Shown here piece by piece: positions 33,431-46,350 of a stretch of 64,000 nucleotides of DNA. How positions within the stretch are numbered: position 1 is the first letter of the stretch; the number at the start of each line of letters is the position of its first letter. Made by a program: the position numbers and the translations under genes. The notes below the pieces were generated by a model, which saw only the letters and a list, made by a program, of their open reading frames with translations, made no database searches and had not been told where the DNA came from. Where the stretch lies: assembly GCA_038030265.1 (NCBI GenBank), contig CM075940.1, positions 11,160,001 through 11,224,000 of the forward strand. The letters are read 5' to 3'. Source of the DNA: Corythucha ciliata. Its lineage: Eukaryota > Arthropoda > Insecta > Hemiptera > Tingidae.

Positions 33431-34659
33431 GTGAAGGAAAAGTGCAGCATTGACAGATGTTTTCATTTATTATTTTCAGAAATTTCAATGAAATGCTGTT
33501 CGTGCTACACTTTTCCTGCAATGGAAAACGCCTAATAGTCCATTAGAATAGTTTGTAGGGCGTGATTTATGGAGGTTTTCATACTAGTTGTACGGTGAAT
33601 AAGAGTTTTTTCCTCTCTACTGTTTTACTTACTCTTTGAAAGAGTAGAGACGCTTAATATGTAGTACTATCATGTGACCAAACAAATCTACTGGTGCTTC
33701 CACAATGCTTACCCGTCAGTCGAGATCGTTGGTACTCAAATCGAGAGTTTTTATGACGCTTGACAACGTGTGAAGCAATTTTTGGCGACACAGTAAATTG
33801 TTTTTTGAAGTCAAATTTTTTGTTTTTTTGCATTGACGCAACGAAAACGTTACGTTTTTAGGCGCTTTTTACCATTTAGAATATTGATTTTGCATTCATC
33901 CCATAGAAAATTTTCCTTAGATTACGAAACTGCCATTACTTATGAAAAAAAGTGAAGTAGAAGCTGAGAAATAGCAGTTTTTCGTTGAAAAATACAGTTG
34001 CGCCTAAAAATCACTAAAAAAATATTACTCGAAAACAAAAAGAGATAGGCCACTATCCGAATAGGACTTTTTTATCCCATTTTCGGTGTACTATTACCCA
34101 ATTTTTTTTTCTACTCAAAACCGACCACCCTGTATAGTTTTTCCGGAGTTTTTAAAGTGCGCTCTTGCATTGAGGCACGAAGAAGTATTTGTACATATTT
34201 TATTACGCCTCAAAGCAAATGAATAAAAGTAATAGTAATGAGTAAGATAGGACTTGGAACAGCAATCGTAAAATGATAACTAAGGCAAAAAGAAGGAAAT
34301 GATAAGTTGATAAGAGAAAATAAGTATACCTATTCTACGGAGCCCAGTTTCTGTAAGTTCAGACAGACTAGTTAATTCCATTTTAATGTGTAAAATTATT
34401 TTTAAATAACGAAAGAAACTGAGTATGAAACTATGAATCTCCATACCAATAACAGCCACTCAAAAAAAGTTGAACTAAGTGACGTCACGGACACTCAGCC
34501 AATCACAAGGCGTTGTGTCGAGTGCGACAATTAATGAATTTTTATGACCAATTTAATAATTATTGGCATGATTTTGAGAGCACTTTGTTGCGACAAGTTC
34601 ATTTTTAGGTTATACCTGACCAAACAAAAATTTCTCCCTTGAAAATTCCGACCCATGCA

Positions 34660-36250
34660 AGTTCCTAATTGGCTTTTTCTCAAATTTAACCATGAATTAG
34701 CGGCTTTTCCCAATTTTTGCCGCGATCTAAGTGTTTTTTTTTTCAATTTTAGCCGCGAATTTTTTTCTTCATTTCAGACGCGAATCACCGCATTTCCTCA
34801 ATTTTAGCCGTGAATTAGTGGATTTTCTCAAATTGATCCGCGATTTATCGTTTTTCTCCGTTTCAGCGGCCAATAAGCGCTTCTTGCCCACTTTAGCCGC
34901 GAATTCACTGAATCTTTAACAGCGAATGAGCTCTTCCTCTACATTTTAGACGGCAATTAGCGGTTTGTCTCAGTTTTAGCCACGAGTTAACGTTTTATTC
35001 CTCTAATTATAGCGTTTTTTTTTTCACTTCTTAGTTATGCGAATTAGCGCTTATCACCATTTTAGCCGCAAGTTATCTCGTTTCCTCAGTTCTAGCAGAG
35101 AATTAGCGTTTTGTTTTCTTCGCATTATTTCCGAATTTTAACTGTGAATTATTCCTTAATTTCACGCCTGAATCACCGCTTTTACTCAATTTCAGCTTCG
35201 AACTGGAGGATTTTCACAAAATCCGTGAATTTGCGTTTATCTCCATTTGAGCTCCGCGAATGAGCGCCTTTTGTTATATTGGCCGTGAATCAACACTATG
35301 TCCCAATTTTAGCCGGGAATTAGCGTTTCTATCAGTTTTAGCCGTGAACAAGCGGAATTAACAAATGTACCTTTGAAATTTAGCTTCACATTAGCGCTTG
35401 CTTGTGCCGAGAAGTAGCGTATTCTCCATTTTAGCTGCTGATAAGCGCTTTCTGCCAAAATTAGCCACGAATTAAATATTTAATCTTTGTTTTAGTTTCA
35501 AATGAGCACTTTAAATCAATTTTAGACGGGAATTAGCGGTTTGTCTCAGTTTTAGCCGTGAATAAGCGGCTTTTCTATCACTTGTATCCGTGAATTAGCT
35601 TTTTTTATCAATTTTTACGGCGATCTCAGCGCTTTTCTCATTTTTTAGTCGCAAATTATTTCTCAATTTCAGCCACGAATTACCGCGTTTCCTCAATTTT
35701 AGCCAATTTTCTGAAATTGTTCCGCGAATAGGCTTATTTCTCCATTTTAGTTGTGAATGAGCGTTTTACTTAGATTTTAGGCCGGAATTAGTAGATTTTC
35801 TCAGTTTTAGCCGCGAATTACGTGGCTTTCTCATTTTTAGCCGTGAATTAGCGATTTTTCTTCATTGCGCTTTTTTCTGTTGTTGCCTCGAGAAAACCAC
35901 GAATTTTGCGTTTTCAAAAATTAATTGTTGAGCCAGGTGAGCGATGGACTTCAGCTTTTTCTCAATTTTCGCCACATATTAGTGATTTTTTTCGTTTTCT
36001 CAGCCACGAATTAGTGATTTATTTTCGTTTTTTTTTTTTTCGCTTTTCTGCTATTTTTTTTTTTTTGTCAACGTTCTCCCGCGTACTTGCGCAAAGAGTA
36101 GCACATTAGAACGCAATTCAATTTCTTCTGCCTTAAAGGCCTATAGGAATTTGGAGTTGGCGTTTTTTCTCTGGTTTGTCCACGAAGTTGCCTTCAGATA
36201 TCTCGAATTGGTGTATTTTTCCTAATTTAAGTGGCAAATGATCGGTTGTT
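34660..36250 (+). repeat. 30 bp minisatellite array (forward) inside the hAT-like element
   Basis: About 1.6 kb of diverged units (AATTTTAGCCGCGAATTAGCG and variants) near the right end of the element at 32565-36545. It has no coding content. Confidence 0.85.
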
Positions 36251-36770
36251 CTCAATATTTGCCGCTAATCATCGCTTTGAAACCTAAAAATCCATATTTT
36301 TTCATCTATTTATGCTTTTTGGTGCCCCCCCCCCCTCAATGAATGGTGGCCTCACCATCACGAGATCGCCCATTCGTCGAGAAATCATCATTCTGTGCAG
36401 ATCCCCCTTCAACAGTCGCCCTTTGGTATGTGCAAGGTATATTGGAAGAAATCTCTGGAATGACTATATCAACAAATTTTTGGCGGACGCCATCTTCTTA
36501 GGGGGGGTTTAAACCCCCAAAACCCACCCCGTAGATCCGCCACTGGTTATAGAAATCCATCACGAATACTTATTTCTGGTGCAAGATTCGGATCGGTCTA
36601 TTGAGGACGTTTAAGAAGGCTTTAAAGAAGTTCTTACTATTGAACTAAAAATTTAATTATTTGATGTTTACTTTAGGTGAGCAAATTATGAGTATTTCAA
36701 TTACTTACTAGACCTGCTTGTAGAGTGTGCTACTGTGGAGGTAACAGGTTATCGGTTCACATGTTAATTA

Positions 36771-36860
36771 CTTGATGCTTTGGGATGCGGCTGGATTCGA
36801 TCTGCTGTCCTCCATGATGTGAGACCACGACGCTATCTGATGCACCAACATTTTAAGTAT
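36771..36860 (-). repeat. tRNA-like (SINE-type) fragment
   Basis: On the minus strand GGTGCATCAGATAGCGTCG looks like an A-box region and GCAGATCGAATCC is a match to the B box, with tRNA-like spacing. The arms pair imperfectly, so this is probably a tRNA-derived SINE head. Confidence 0.35.
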
Positions 36861-37029
36861 TGTAACACTGGTGGTTTCTCATGCATACATTCATACGATT
36901 TTTATAAATTAATAAATTCATCTATCCAATCTCCAACACTGTTAACTCCAATGTTTTGAAACTATTCGAATGTATGTGTATGTCGTTAATTTAGGTGAGC
37001 GTTTTCTTAATTCCACTGAAGCTCAACAA

Positions 37030-37070
37030 TTTCGTTTCAGCTTCGATAAGAGCTCGATGCAGTCGTACTA
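37030..37070 (+). repeat. Copy of a dispersed ~50 bp repeat (TTTCAGCTTCGATAA)
   Basis: TTTCAGCTTCGATAAGAGCTCGATGCAGTCG here is nearly the same as at 32416-32446, in the same orientation. The two copies flank the hAT-like element at 32565-36545. They may be parts of an older element that it entered. Confidence 0.45.
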
Positions 37071-38149
37071 ACACACGCAGGATTTCATATTTTTTATTCT
37101 ATTGTATATCTTCTTGTTCTTCAGAAATACTTTGTACCCGAAAGTCTGGTGAAGTCGGGTCTGGTTCGGGGTGTAAATGATGTCATGTACATTGTGTCCA
37201 GATAATAAAAATATGCTACGTTTCAAACTGGCAACTATATGTTGTCCATAACCATAAGCGCCACGTGTCCTATACTTTAGAAACAGTTTCGTTGAGAAAC
37301 TCACTGAAGACGGGACGTGAGCCGTAATATGTTCCTTCTGAAACGTAGAGCTTGTAATGACTTGAAAGTGGGAAATTGGGAATGCCCGCGGAGCGCTTTT
37401 AGAAGCTGGCCATTACTGACAACGAATAATCCGTTTCTATTATTCCGGGGCTGAAGCACGAAGGGGTGTTTATATGGAATAACACGGGTGGTATCCACGT
37501 GACAACCATTTTAATTGTGATAGGATAACGCCGTGTTAAAATTATAACACCCCTTCGTACTTGCCCCCCTGTTGGCGGTATTTGCCTCAATGTGCAAAGT
37601 GATTAATTTTTGTTTATCTTAAAATAGTGCTATAGGTATTTTTTATTTATTTTTTCGTGAAATATACCAAGTAACCATTGCTGGTATCTGCGATACACTT
37701 GAATCTGTCGGCGAATTATTGATAATCTGTACCTAATTCGGGAAAACTTGGTTGCACTTGTTTGCAAGTTCATGCAAAGTCATTCCATCGTGGAACAACG
37801 TTCGTCACTGTACCGAAGTTTTACCGATAGTGCAGCTAGCTGCTTCGGATGATGTTTCTTTACAGAGTGCTTATAGAAGTATAAGATTCTTACATGATGT
37901 TCTTTGGAAAACACTAAACTCATCGTTCGGATTCAAGTTTCCAAAAAACTTCTTGCAGGCTGCTACAGAAGTATCAGTTTCCGTAACGAATTAATATTTG
38001 CCTGCAAGCCTTACAGACAAGCTATAGAGGTTGATCCTTCGGAGCATTGAATTACAGAAGTCAAAATGTTGCTTGGGTGGGGAGGGCAACTGCCCGAAGC
38101 GAAGACTTAGTGGGCCCTACCCTGAGATACCATCAGTCTAGAAAATCGT

Positions 38150-38375
38150 CAGTTTTAGAGTAAAATTTCCAATGTTCTAATTCGCAGGCAATCTTGAGAA
38201 AAAAACGCTAACTCGCGGTGAAATTGAGAAAAGCGCTATTTCGCGTGGCTAGATGAGTGGGGAAAAGCGCATATTGCCGGATTAATTTTACAAAATCCGC
38301 TAACTCACGACGAAAATTGTGAAAATGCGGCTGAAATTAAGAAATATTTCGCTGCTAAAATTGAGAAAAAGACCA
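38150..38375 (-). repeat. Short 30 bp minisatellite array (reverse)
   Basis: Units such as GCTGAAATTAAGAAATATTT and AAATTGAGAAAAGCGCTATT are the reverse complement of the main family. Confidence 0.7.
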
Positions 38376-38380
38376 AATTC

Positions 38381-38450
38381 TCAGCGGTAGAGCGCCTGGC
38401 GCGAAACTAGGAGGTCGTGGGTTCGAATCCCTCCTTGAGAGCAAATTTTT
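38381..38450 (+). tRNA. tRNA-like sequence, probably a pseudogene or SINE head
   Basis: CTCAGCGGTAGAGCGCC resembles a D arm (A box), CCTGG...CTAGG an anticodon stem, and GTGGGTTCGAATCCC a T arm with a perfect B box. The acceptor arms do not pair, position 33 is not T and the T stem has a mismatch, so I do not call a functional tRNA or an anticodon. Confidence 0.3.
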
Positions 38451-38908
38451 CTCGGAACTCAAAACAAGTGAAAATAGTAAGTATTTAGTTTCAATAAAGT
38501 TTAATTCTTTATTTTCAGCCTCCCCATTCCCTCGAATTCACAGGCGTGATAGGGTGGTGCGGTGAGGGGAAAGTAATCCCTTGAAAAGTCCTATGACAAG
38601 GGTCGTCTAAAAATCAATTAATTAGCTAAAACTAAGAAAATGAAAATAACAGTTCCCATAGAGGTGGGTTCGTGGCTAAAATAAAATAAAAAAATTCAAA
38701 CATAAAGTAAAAATTACATTCCTTGTATATTTAAAGATTATAGGGAACCTCATTGACGTGGCTAATATCATTCGCAGTCACTCCATACCCACCCACCCCT
38801 ACACATGTGTTTTTAAATATTTGTGTTCATTTAATCAAATTGAATAAAGCCTATATTAATAAGTCTCAAATTCTATCAATTGATTCAATTTGATTAAAAT
38901 AGTCAGCA

Positions 38909-41580
38909 ATGAACCGTTCACTTGGACCCGAAAAATTCTGCGGTGATCCAACTTCACCGCATGGTTGCCAAGAATGGATCCACTGGGCTAAAAACTTTTT
39001 CGAAAATTTCGTGACTTCGGCTGGTGCATTGGACGAACACAAACTCGCAACTTCTCTCGTTAATGATGTAGCACCTCAGATAAAACGCAGTGGCGGGACA
39101 ACGCCTGTCGGGGACCCGGGGCGGAAATCTCTTGGAGGCCCTTTAGTCTCTAAATTAAATTAGGAATATAATTTTTAGCAGCGTTGGAGAAATTATTTTT
39201 CCAAATTTTAGCCACGAAATTGCCTCCAAAAACTGCGTATGTGCGTTTTCTCAATTTTATCCGCGAATGAGCTCATGTTCTCCTTTTTTTTCCTTTTTTT
39301 CGCGAATTAGCTCATTTTCTCATTTATAGCTGCGAATCGGCACTTTTTAAAGCTCTTATCCTTGAACTTGCCTACAGAAACCGCAAATTTGTTAGCGTTT
39401 GAGTGCTCTTTCCCAATTTTATCCGCAAAGTAGCATTTTTTCGAAATTTAAGCTGTTAATTGGCGCTTTTCTCTATTTTAAACACCAATTCGTGTTTTTC
39501 TCTATTTATTACCCAAGAATTAGCGCTTTTTCTCAATTTTGTTCCCGAAGTTACCCAAGAATCTGCAAGTTGGCGTTTTCTCAATTTCAGCTATGAGTTA
39601 GCCTTTTTACCCTCAATTTTAGTGAATGAGCTTATTTGCACATTTCTTAATTTTAGCTGCGAGTTTTATATGTGGAATTTTTTCTGGATTTTATCCGTAA
39701 AAATGAAATTTTTCATACCTTAGTTATGAATTAAAGTTTTCCTCCACTTTTAGACGCGAATTCGCGTTTTTTTTTCTATTTCACGCCGTGAATCAGCGCT
39801 TTTTCTCAATTTTTAAAGCTGCCAAATTGTAACACTCTATCATAATAGCGAGTTTTTCTGATATTTAGACTCGAATTTGCGTTGTTCTGTTTTTTATCCG
39901 TCAATTAGCGTTTTTCTTAGTTTTAGCCGCGTGAATTAGCGCTTTTTCTCAATTTCAGCCCCGAAGTTGCCCCCAAGAATCGGCGAGTTGGCGTTTTCTC
40001 TTTTTCATTGTTGGATTAGGGTTTTTTTCCTCAGGGGTAAATTATTACATTTTCATAATTTTTGCTGCGATTTTTAGCGGTTTTTCTCGATTTTATCCGT
40101 GAAATCGTAATTTTTCATAGCTTAGTTGAGTTTTCCTCCACTTTTATTTAGTCGCGAATCCCCCACTTCACAATGTCCCAATGTTGCCCCGAGAATTCAT
40201 GAGTTAGCGTTTGTTAATTTGCGCTTTTTTCTCCTTGATGCCTATCCGTTGCCGAAAATTGAAGAAATAATAAACAAAGTTTCAAAGTTTGACGTGTTTA
40301 GCACAATAGACCTGAAGAGTGCCTACCACCATATTCCTATTTCGGATGAAGACAAAATTTACACGGCTTTCGAGGCAGATGGTCGTCTTTGGCATTTTCG
40401 CCGAATTCCTTTCGGTGTGACCAATGGCGTAGCGGCGTTCCAGAGAACGATTAACAACATAATAAACAAATAAAACATCCTGGACACGTTCGCCTATCTT
40501 GATGATGTGACAGTATGAGGAAGAACACAAGAGGAACATGATAAAAGTCTGAAAGATATCCTGGTAGTCACTACAAAATACGGGCTTACTATAAACGAGG
40601 AAAAATGCTTCTTTTCCCAGAGAAATGTCAAGCTACTCTGATTCAACATCCTGATCGCCTCAAACCTCTACTTGAATTAAGTCCCCCTAGCGATTCAAAA
40701 TCTCTTCGTCGGTCATTCGTCGGACATAAGCACCATGACACTGTTGTTAAATACAAGTCCGAAATAACTATAAATTCGATAAAAAAAAGCTTTAAATTAA
40801 TTATCACGTCCTCAGATGATAGCTCACACCCACACCCCTTCCTCATCGGTGAATGAGAAAATCAAAAGATGACAATTAGAATTTCCTGTTATAAAAATGA
40901 CATTGTTTATCGCCCTGGCAAGGAAAATTCCGTCTCAGACACTTTATCAAGACTTTGTTCGTCAGCCATTGGCCAACAAAATTGAAGGAACTGCACAGAG
41001 CTCTTTGTCATCCCGGCGTCACCAGAATGACTCACTGGACGCGAAGTAAAAATTTACCTTTGTCGTTAGAGGAAATTCGTTCAGTAACGTCTTCGTGCCC
41101 GGTATGCGCAGAATTTAAACCTCGTTTTTACAAAAATCCCGGCACTTTGATCAAAGCGACGTCTCCAATGGAACGAACGATTAAACATAGACTTCAAAAG
41201 GTCCGCTTCCATCAAGCACACAAAATCGGTTCATGCTTTCAGTAGTTAACGAATACTCAAGATTCCCTTTTGCTTTTTCCTGCAAGGATACTTCATCAAA
41301 ATCTGTTATACACTGTCTCCGCCAACTGTTTTCCATATTCGGACTCCCATCTTATATTCATTCGGACCAAGGCTCGTCTTTCATGTCACAAGAGCTTAAA
41401 GACTTCTTGACTGAACTCGGAATCTCTACAAGCCCGGAGTTCCCCCATACAATCCCCAAGGAAATGGACAGGTTGAGAGGTACAACGGAATCATATGGAC
41501 CACCCGTATACGTCTAGCTCTGCGAGAATAGGGCCTTCACATGGGACAATGGGAAAAAGTACTTCGAAACTTTTTGAAAC
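38909..41580 (+). pseudogene. Degenerate Ty3/gypsy retrotransposon remnant (gag, RT, RNase H, integrase pieces)
   Basis: Pieces appear in gypsy order. A gag-like start lies at 38909-39087 (HGCQEWIHWAKNFFENFV). Reverse transcriptase covers about 40227-40640 (DAYPLPKIEEIINK, FSTIDLKSAYHHI, IPFGVTNG.AAFQ, and the YLDD catalytic motif). An RNase H tail at about 40900-40960 shows YRPGKEN..SDTLSR, and integrase a zinc-finger H..H..C..C (ALCHPG, SSCPVCAEF) and a core with HSDQG. There are stops at about 40471 and 40517, frameshifts, and a deletion between RT and RNase H. Protease, LTRs and a primer-binding site were not found. The gag part is cut at 39088 by a hAT-like end. It cannot be active. Confidence 0.85.
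39088..40220. mobile_element. hAT-like insertion (left end) with 30 bp minisatellite, inside the gypsy remnant
   Basis: The gag-like frame is broken exactly where CAGTGGCGGGACAACGCC starts. The following GCGGAAATCTCTTGGAGGCC matches the ends at 47539 and 55196. A forward 30 bp minisatellite array follows from about 39180, and the RT segment resumes near 40227. No clean right end or target duplication is visible, so the right end is probably lost. Confidence 0.6.
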
Positions 41581-41825
41581 CCCCCACCACCACGAAAAAC
41601 TTCCCATCCCCCCCCCCTCATTGGGCTTTTTAAGCTTTCACCTCCTAACGTCAGATGGACGCCGTGATGTATCACGTGTAGACACCCCTGAAACTGCGCT
41701 TTTTGCAGTTTCAAAGTCCATTTGGATTTGAATTGACGACTATATCGCGATTTCCTCGATAATATTCGCGGCCGTTTCAGAAGACATCGGTCGTCGGACG
41801 TGTACAATAATAATGGAGCTTCCGC

Positions 41826-44536
41826 ATGCAGGGCCGGATTTATAGAGAACGACCAAAACTTTATGGAAGGACAATACACTTAGCTGGTTGACTTTAATTT
41901 GTTCGTTGCTAAAAGAGCCGATAAATAATGAAAAAATGACGGCTATACATATAACAGAGGTTGCCAGTATCTTTCACCGGTGGGGAGGGGGTGTCTCACC
42001 GCCCATTCGATAGTAGCCAACACTAATCATAGAGCAGGGTGATAATCCCTTGGAAGGGCTGAGGGAAAACCTTTGCTGGAGTTGAGGGACGTGAATCCAT
42101 TCTATTGTACTTATACTTAGCTGATAAAAGCTTGGGATACTTTTTTCTTCACTCTCTCTTTTTTTTTTTTTTTTTTATTTAAGAAAGGCAAAAAACCTTT
42201 CAATATATTGTTTATCAAACGCCACGTAAATTTTAACAATTTTCTAGGAAATATATCATTGTTTGGACAAGTTTGTCGGCTATTCAAGTCATTCAGAACG
42301 TTTCTTCATCATGGACCTGGAGAAAACGTCCACTGTTGCATGCAAGGTAGGCGATTAAACTCAGCAAAGTCGAATATGGGTGACCAGTGGATTCGATCCG
42401 GTCAAGATTGGTCCTTATTAAGGACCGAGCGGATGGTGCAGAGGTGATTCCCTGAAAGGAACCGATTGAAGTGCCGCCGCGAGAATCATTCGTCGATGGG
42501 TAATATCCCAATCTTCCCAACCAAGAAGGAATTACGTCATTTGATACATTTTTTTAGGAGAAGAGGTGGGGTTTGGTGTGAACAAACAAACAAAAATTAA
42601 AGGCATAACTTTTGAGCTTATTTATGGGATTTTATTTATTTATTTTTCTTCTTTTCGTTTGAAGTGGTTTCTCTACTCGCCCAAATGACCTGAAAACCTA
42701 TAGTACCGTCCGTTTCGTAACTTTTCACTGTTGTTTTCCACCCCTCCACCCTATCCAAATATTTAATTATGAGCGGACGGGTGGAAAAGGATATTCCTAG
42801 GAACTCTAAAATCCTATAGAAAAGACCCCCCCCCCCCCACAGTATCACAACTTTTTCATTCCTCTTTGCTGCCCTTTCGGTGCCTCATTTGTGATTGAAG
42901 AGATGCTGCGGCCGAATCTTTTCCTCGAGACATTTCGTTCTCTTCCCCCATCAGTTTATTCTCCATCAAAGTCAAACACGTAACACGCGGAAAGTTCCCG
43001 CTCTAAAACGCCCCTAGTTGCATACGTAGGGGGTCAATTCAGTTGTTGTTGTTGGGGGGGGGGAGAGGGAGATCTATACTTTTAGCCTTAATTTCAACCT
43101 ACCCCCTACCCGCAGTGATTAACTAAGACTAAAGTCGTAATAAAACTGTTGCTAGTACTTACCATCGCCTGTCAGTTTTTCCAGGTTTCAAGGAAGGAAA
43201 CTTGGTGGGGAGTGGGGGAATAAAATGTAAGCTGACCTACCTGAAATATCACTAAAATGTATTTAAATTCTAAATAATTTTTCTTGCTTTTCTCCTAATC
43301 TAAAATACACAAGTATAGTTGCTCAATCTAAAATAATACAAAATATTTTCTTGTTCGAGTAAAAAACAAAACAAATAAAAAACATATAAACGAATCACAG
43401 AAATAAATATTATTTTGACATATGACCTACGTAATATCCCTATGATTGAAACTGTCTTAAAATATGAAAATCAATGGGTAAAAAGGTAATAAAAACCGGA
43501 CCATTATTTATCGAGCCCAACCGAATGTTTTGACCATCAACGGAAAAAAATGAATTATTGCTCGTACTTTCCACTTGTCTTTCTCCGGAAATTAATTTCC
43601 CTTCATTTCACCCCCTTCCAACGGCGTCTTGTCTGAATTTTATTTGTCATTTCACTTGTATAAAAATAGTCAAGTAAGCACATAGCGTTAATATGCTACA
43701 AAATACAAGTACAACAATACATATACAACCTCAAACTTTTTTTGTTGTTGTTATTTTGGCCTTTTTAGTGTGTCTGTGTGAGTGGGAATACAGTTTTAAA
43801 CTATTTCTCTCAGAAAACCGAAATAACACGTTCATGATACATAAAATAATATAAACAAATCTTACTTGAGGGGTACTCGTGTGAATCCGTGGTCGGCCCA
43901 TGAAAGTGTTCAAAACGGTGGTACAATCACAAAATATATGTATATTATATTTATATTTAGCAAAAGGAAAAGATATTAGAAAAGGAACATCGAGACGAAT
44001 ATATTAATTTATGTTTTTTTTTATGACTTATGTTGTATACATTCCCCCAAAAAAATTTGACTTATCCAATATACACTATGAAAATATATTCAAATATGGA
44101 CAGACCAAGTTCGGCTGAATGCCCCTTTTTGACAAAACAAAATTGCTGAGATCTCCCCTGAATTTTTATTGCTTAAGAAAGTTGTTTTTAACAAAAATAT
44201 CGCCTATTTACAAGCAGCGAATTAAAGAGGTCGTTTTTGTTTTTGTTTATAAGCAAACCCTGTATCCGAACTCTGTTAACTTTTATTTTCGAATGCCAAT
44301 TTCGTTATTTAAGAAGTCCACCTCGATGAGTCCTGAGTCACAAAATCACTGAGGGCAGTGCCGTTTTTTTTTTTCTTTTTTGCACTTTGTTGAAAGATTG
44401 TTTAAAGTTACATTTTGTACATAGGTTTTGTTTTTGTTTTTAGTCGTGATGGGTTTCCTCCGCTAAAAGGTAGTGATGAAACCCTAACAGCTGTGATCAC
44501 TGAAGCCTGGGCCAGTAGTTAGTTGCCAAGTCGGGC
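41826..44536. other. Intergenic region with hAT-like ends, no gene recognised
   Basis: CAGGGCCGGATTTATAGAG near 41826 and, in reverse, CAGGGCCCGACTTGGCAAC ending near 44536 look like hAT termini. Their 8 bp flanks (TCCGCATG and TCTGACTG) match at only 5 positions, so pairing is uncertain. Between them are AT-rich sequence, poly-C/G runs, and no ORF with a domain. Any missing 3' exon of Pax6 would be expected between about 42000 and 49800. Confidence 0.35.
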
Positions 44537-44899
44537 CCTGTCTGACTGGGAATTTGTACTGGGACCGACACGCCGGCCGATATAACCCCTGGAAAGAAGA
44601 AAATAACGCCCGAATAAGACGGAATATTTTACTCGTACAATTGTACTACGTTCGTAGCCCGAAAAAGTTGAAAACACGTTTTTTTTTTTTGTGATTAAAA
44701 GCACTAAAATTGGCAAAGGTGTTCGTTGCACTCTTTTAGAGAAATTTAGAGGCTTGGTCATGGAGCCAGAAGAAAACCGTCTACTAACTCTGACAGGAAC
44801 TGGGGAGTAAGTTGGTCTCGGTCTCGCTCCAGATAATGCAATCTTGATTTCGGTCTCGGTGCATCAAGTGACCTTCATTCAACTTTTCCCAGGCATGTT

Positions 44900-46350
44900 C
44901 TATTTTTCAGCGCGTCCGGGCGCATTTTTCCAGGTGCCGGGGGAAAGCTCAAAATTGTCCTCTTTTTTGTACTACTTTTCAGTTCGTTACATCCCATTGT
45001 TTCTGATCATTATTTCCGCGAAATTTCGAGTTTGGGGGATCTTTCAAACTGACCGCGGAATCCCCCGGGCTAGCGGGCCACGACAGAGTGCTCAAAGCCT
45101 TCTGACGAACACAAGACGCCAAATAGTTGAAACATTTTTTAAAGGTAAATATCTGCAAAATTGCAATTTTCTTGAGTGAAAATTCACAATTTTTCAGGCT
45201 TCACGTCGTAATTTCAGCGAAACTGAAAGGGCGTGAACCCTGAATTTCATCGCAATGGGGAACTTACACGAATGTCCGATTTGGGAGAAAATTATACCGT
45301 TGAATTGGCACACGGAGAGAAGGAGGAAATAATCGGTAGTTGCAGCCCGATTGGTGAGGCTGGTGATTTTTAAATAAATTTCAAAGTTCTTCAGGAGGGG
45401 ATGGATGATGCGACGGGAAATGACGTCAATGTTTAGTTTTGAAGCATTTGAGAGAACTCTAAAAATGTTTTGTTTACAAAAATAACAAGAAAAATTGCCC
45501 CCCAGAAAACACGTTTTATCCATTCTTCCCCACACCATCCATTCACTAACAAATTTCATTAAATAACCTTTGACGTAATCAAGCCCCCACTCAAAATGTT
45601 TTTAAAAATCCTTGATTTATTTCAATGTTTAATTGGTCTTAAATTTATCAAAATCACAAGTTACGGGTGACGGGTCACTTAGTTTCGGTGAAATTGCAAG
45701 TTTGTAATTGTTTTTTGTGGGTTCAGACCCCAGGCTAGCAAAATTTCAACATTTTGTTGGTGAATATCCGTGAAATTGGATGTTTCCAGGCACAATTGAA
45801 TGAAGTTTTCAACGCCAAGGTCGCGGACCTTAAGGCTAGACTGCCCCGACTGCACTCATACCCTGACGAATAGCCGTGTGGTTGCAATATTTAGAGATGA
45901 ATATTAGTGAGGTGAGTTGGCAAATGAGCGAAATTGAAAGTTGAGGGCTTTACGGCGTGGGCCCGGAGAACCAATTGGTGTGCCAATAACATCTATTTTG
46001 AGATTTTGGTGAGTTCCGCGGCGGATCCAACGGGAAAGCTCCCCCTAACAGAGCCTGTGGAACCTGAAGATTCCCTGGGAATTCAAAGTTCCATGGCCGA
46101 ATATCCGCGGCCATGTGACTTTCGGGTCTTAATTTCTGTGAAATTGCAAGTTTCGAGACCTGTTTCTTAACTGGCCGCTTCCCCGGCGGTCCAGCCACCA
46201 TCAGGATAGCCCCAAAGCTTCATGAACAACCGCAAAATTACATCCTTCTATGCTAAATATCAGAGAGTTCCCGGCTGAACATCCGTGAAATTGACATTTT
46301 CGGGCCTTAATTCCAGTAAAATTGTCAGTTTCTGTCTGTTTTGTAGCGGT
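44900..46350. repeat. Degenerate repeat with GTGAAATTGCAAGTTT-type units
   Basis: Units such as TCTGTGAAATTGCAAGTTTC, TCCGTGAAATTGGATGTTTC and TCCGTGAAATTGACATTTTC recur irregularly, often followed by a CCTTAATT-like stretch. It is a fourth minisatellite-like family. There is no gene. Confidence 0.5.

Larger units (their letters stand above)
32565..36545. mobile_element. hAT-like non-autonomous element with perfect 8 bp target duplication
   Basis: The two ends share CAGTGGCGGATCTA in inverted orientation and both run into G-rich sequence. The flanks 32557-32564 and 36546-36553 are both GTTATAGA, an exact 8 bp duplication as made by hAT transposases. The 4 kb interior has a dispersed-repeat copy (33295-33430) and a 30 bp minisatellite array (34660-36250), but no transposase ORF. 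Confidence 0.88.

Noticed and set aside
32255..38110. One large outer element with CATGGACGTAGCC-type ends around the hAT-like insertion
   Set aside because: Only a short CCCAAGCAACATT block is shared in inverted orientation; the right terminus and target duplication were not found.
42360..42480. tRNA-Ile(AAT) gene on the minus strand
   Set aside because: GGTCC/TTAATAA/GGACC makes a perfect anticodon arm, but the D, T and acceptor arms do not pair.
43150..43215. Small exon candidate ending at GTAAGT near 43160
   Set aside because: The frame needed by Pax6 meets a stop, and the sequence is not recognisable.
43731..43913. ORF as the missing last Pax6 exon
   Set aside because: It has a GTAAGA donor-like site but no acceptor in the right phase and no resemblance to a Pax6 tail.
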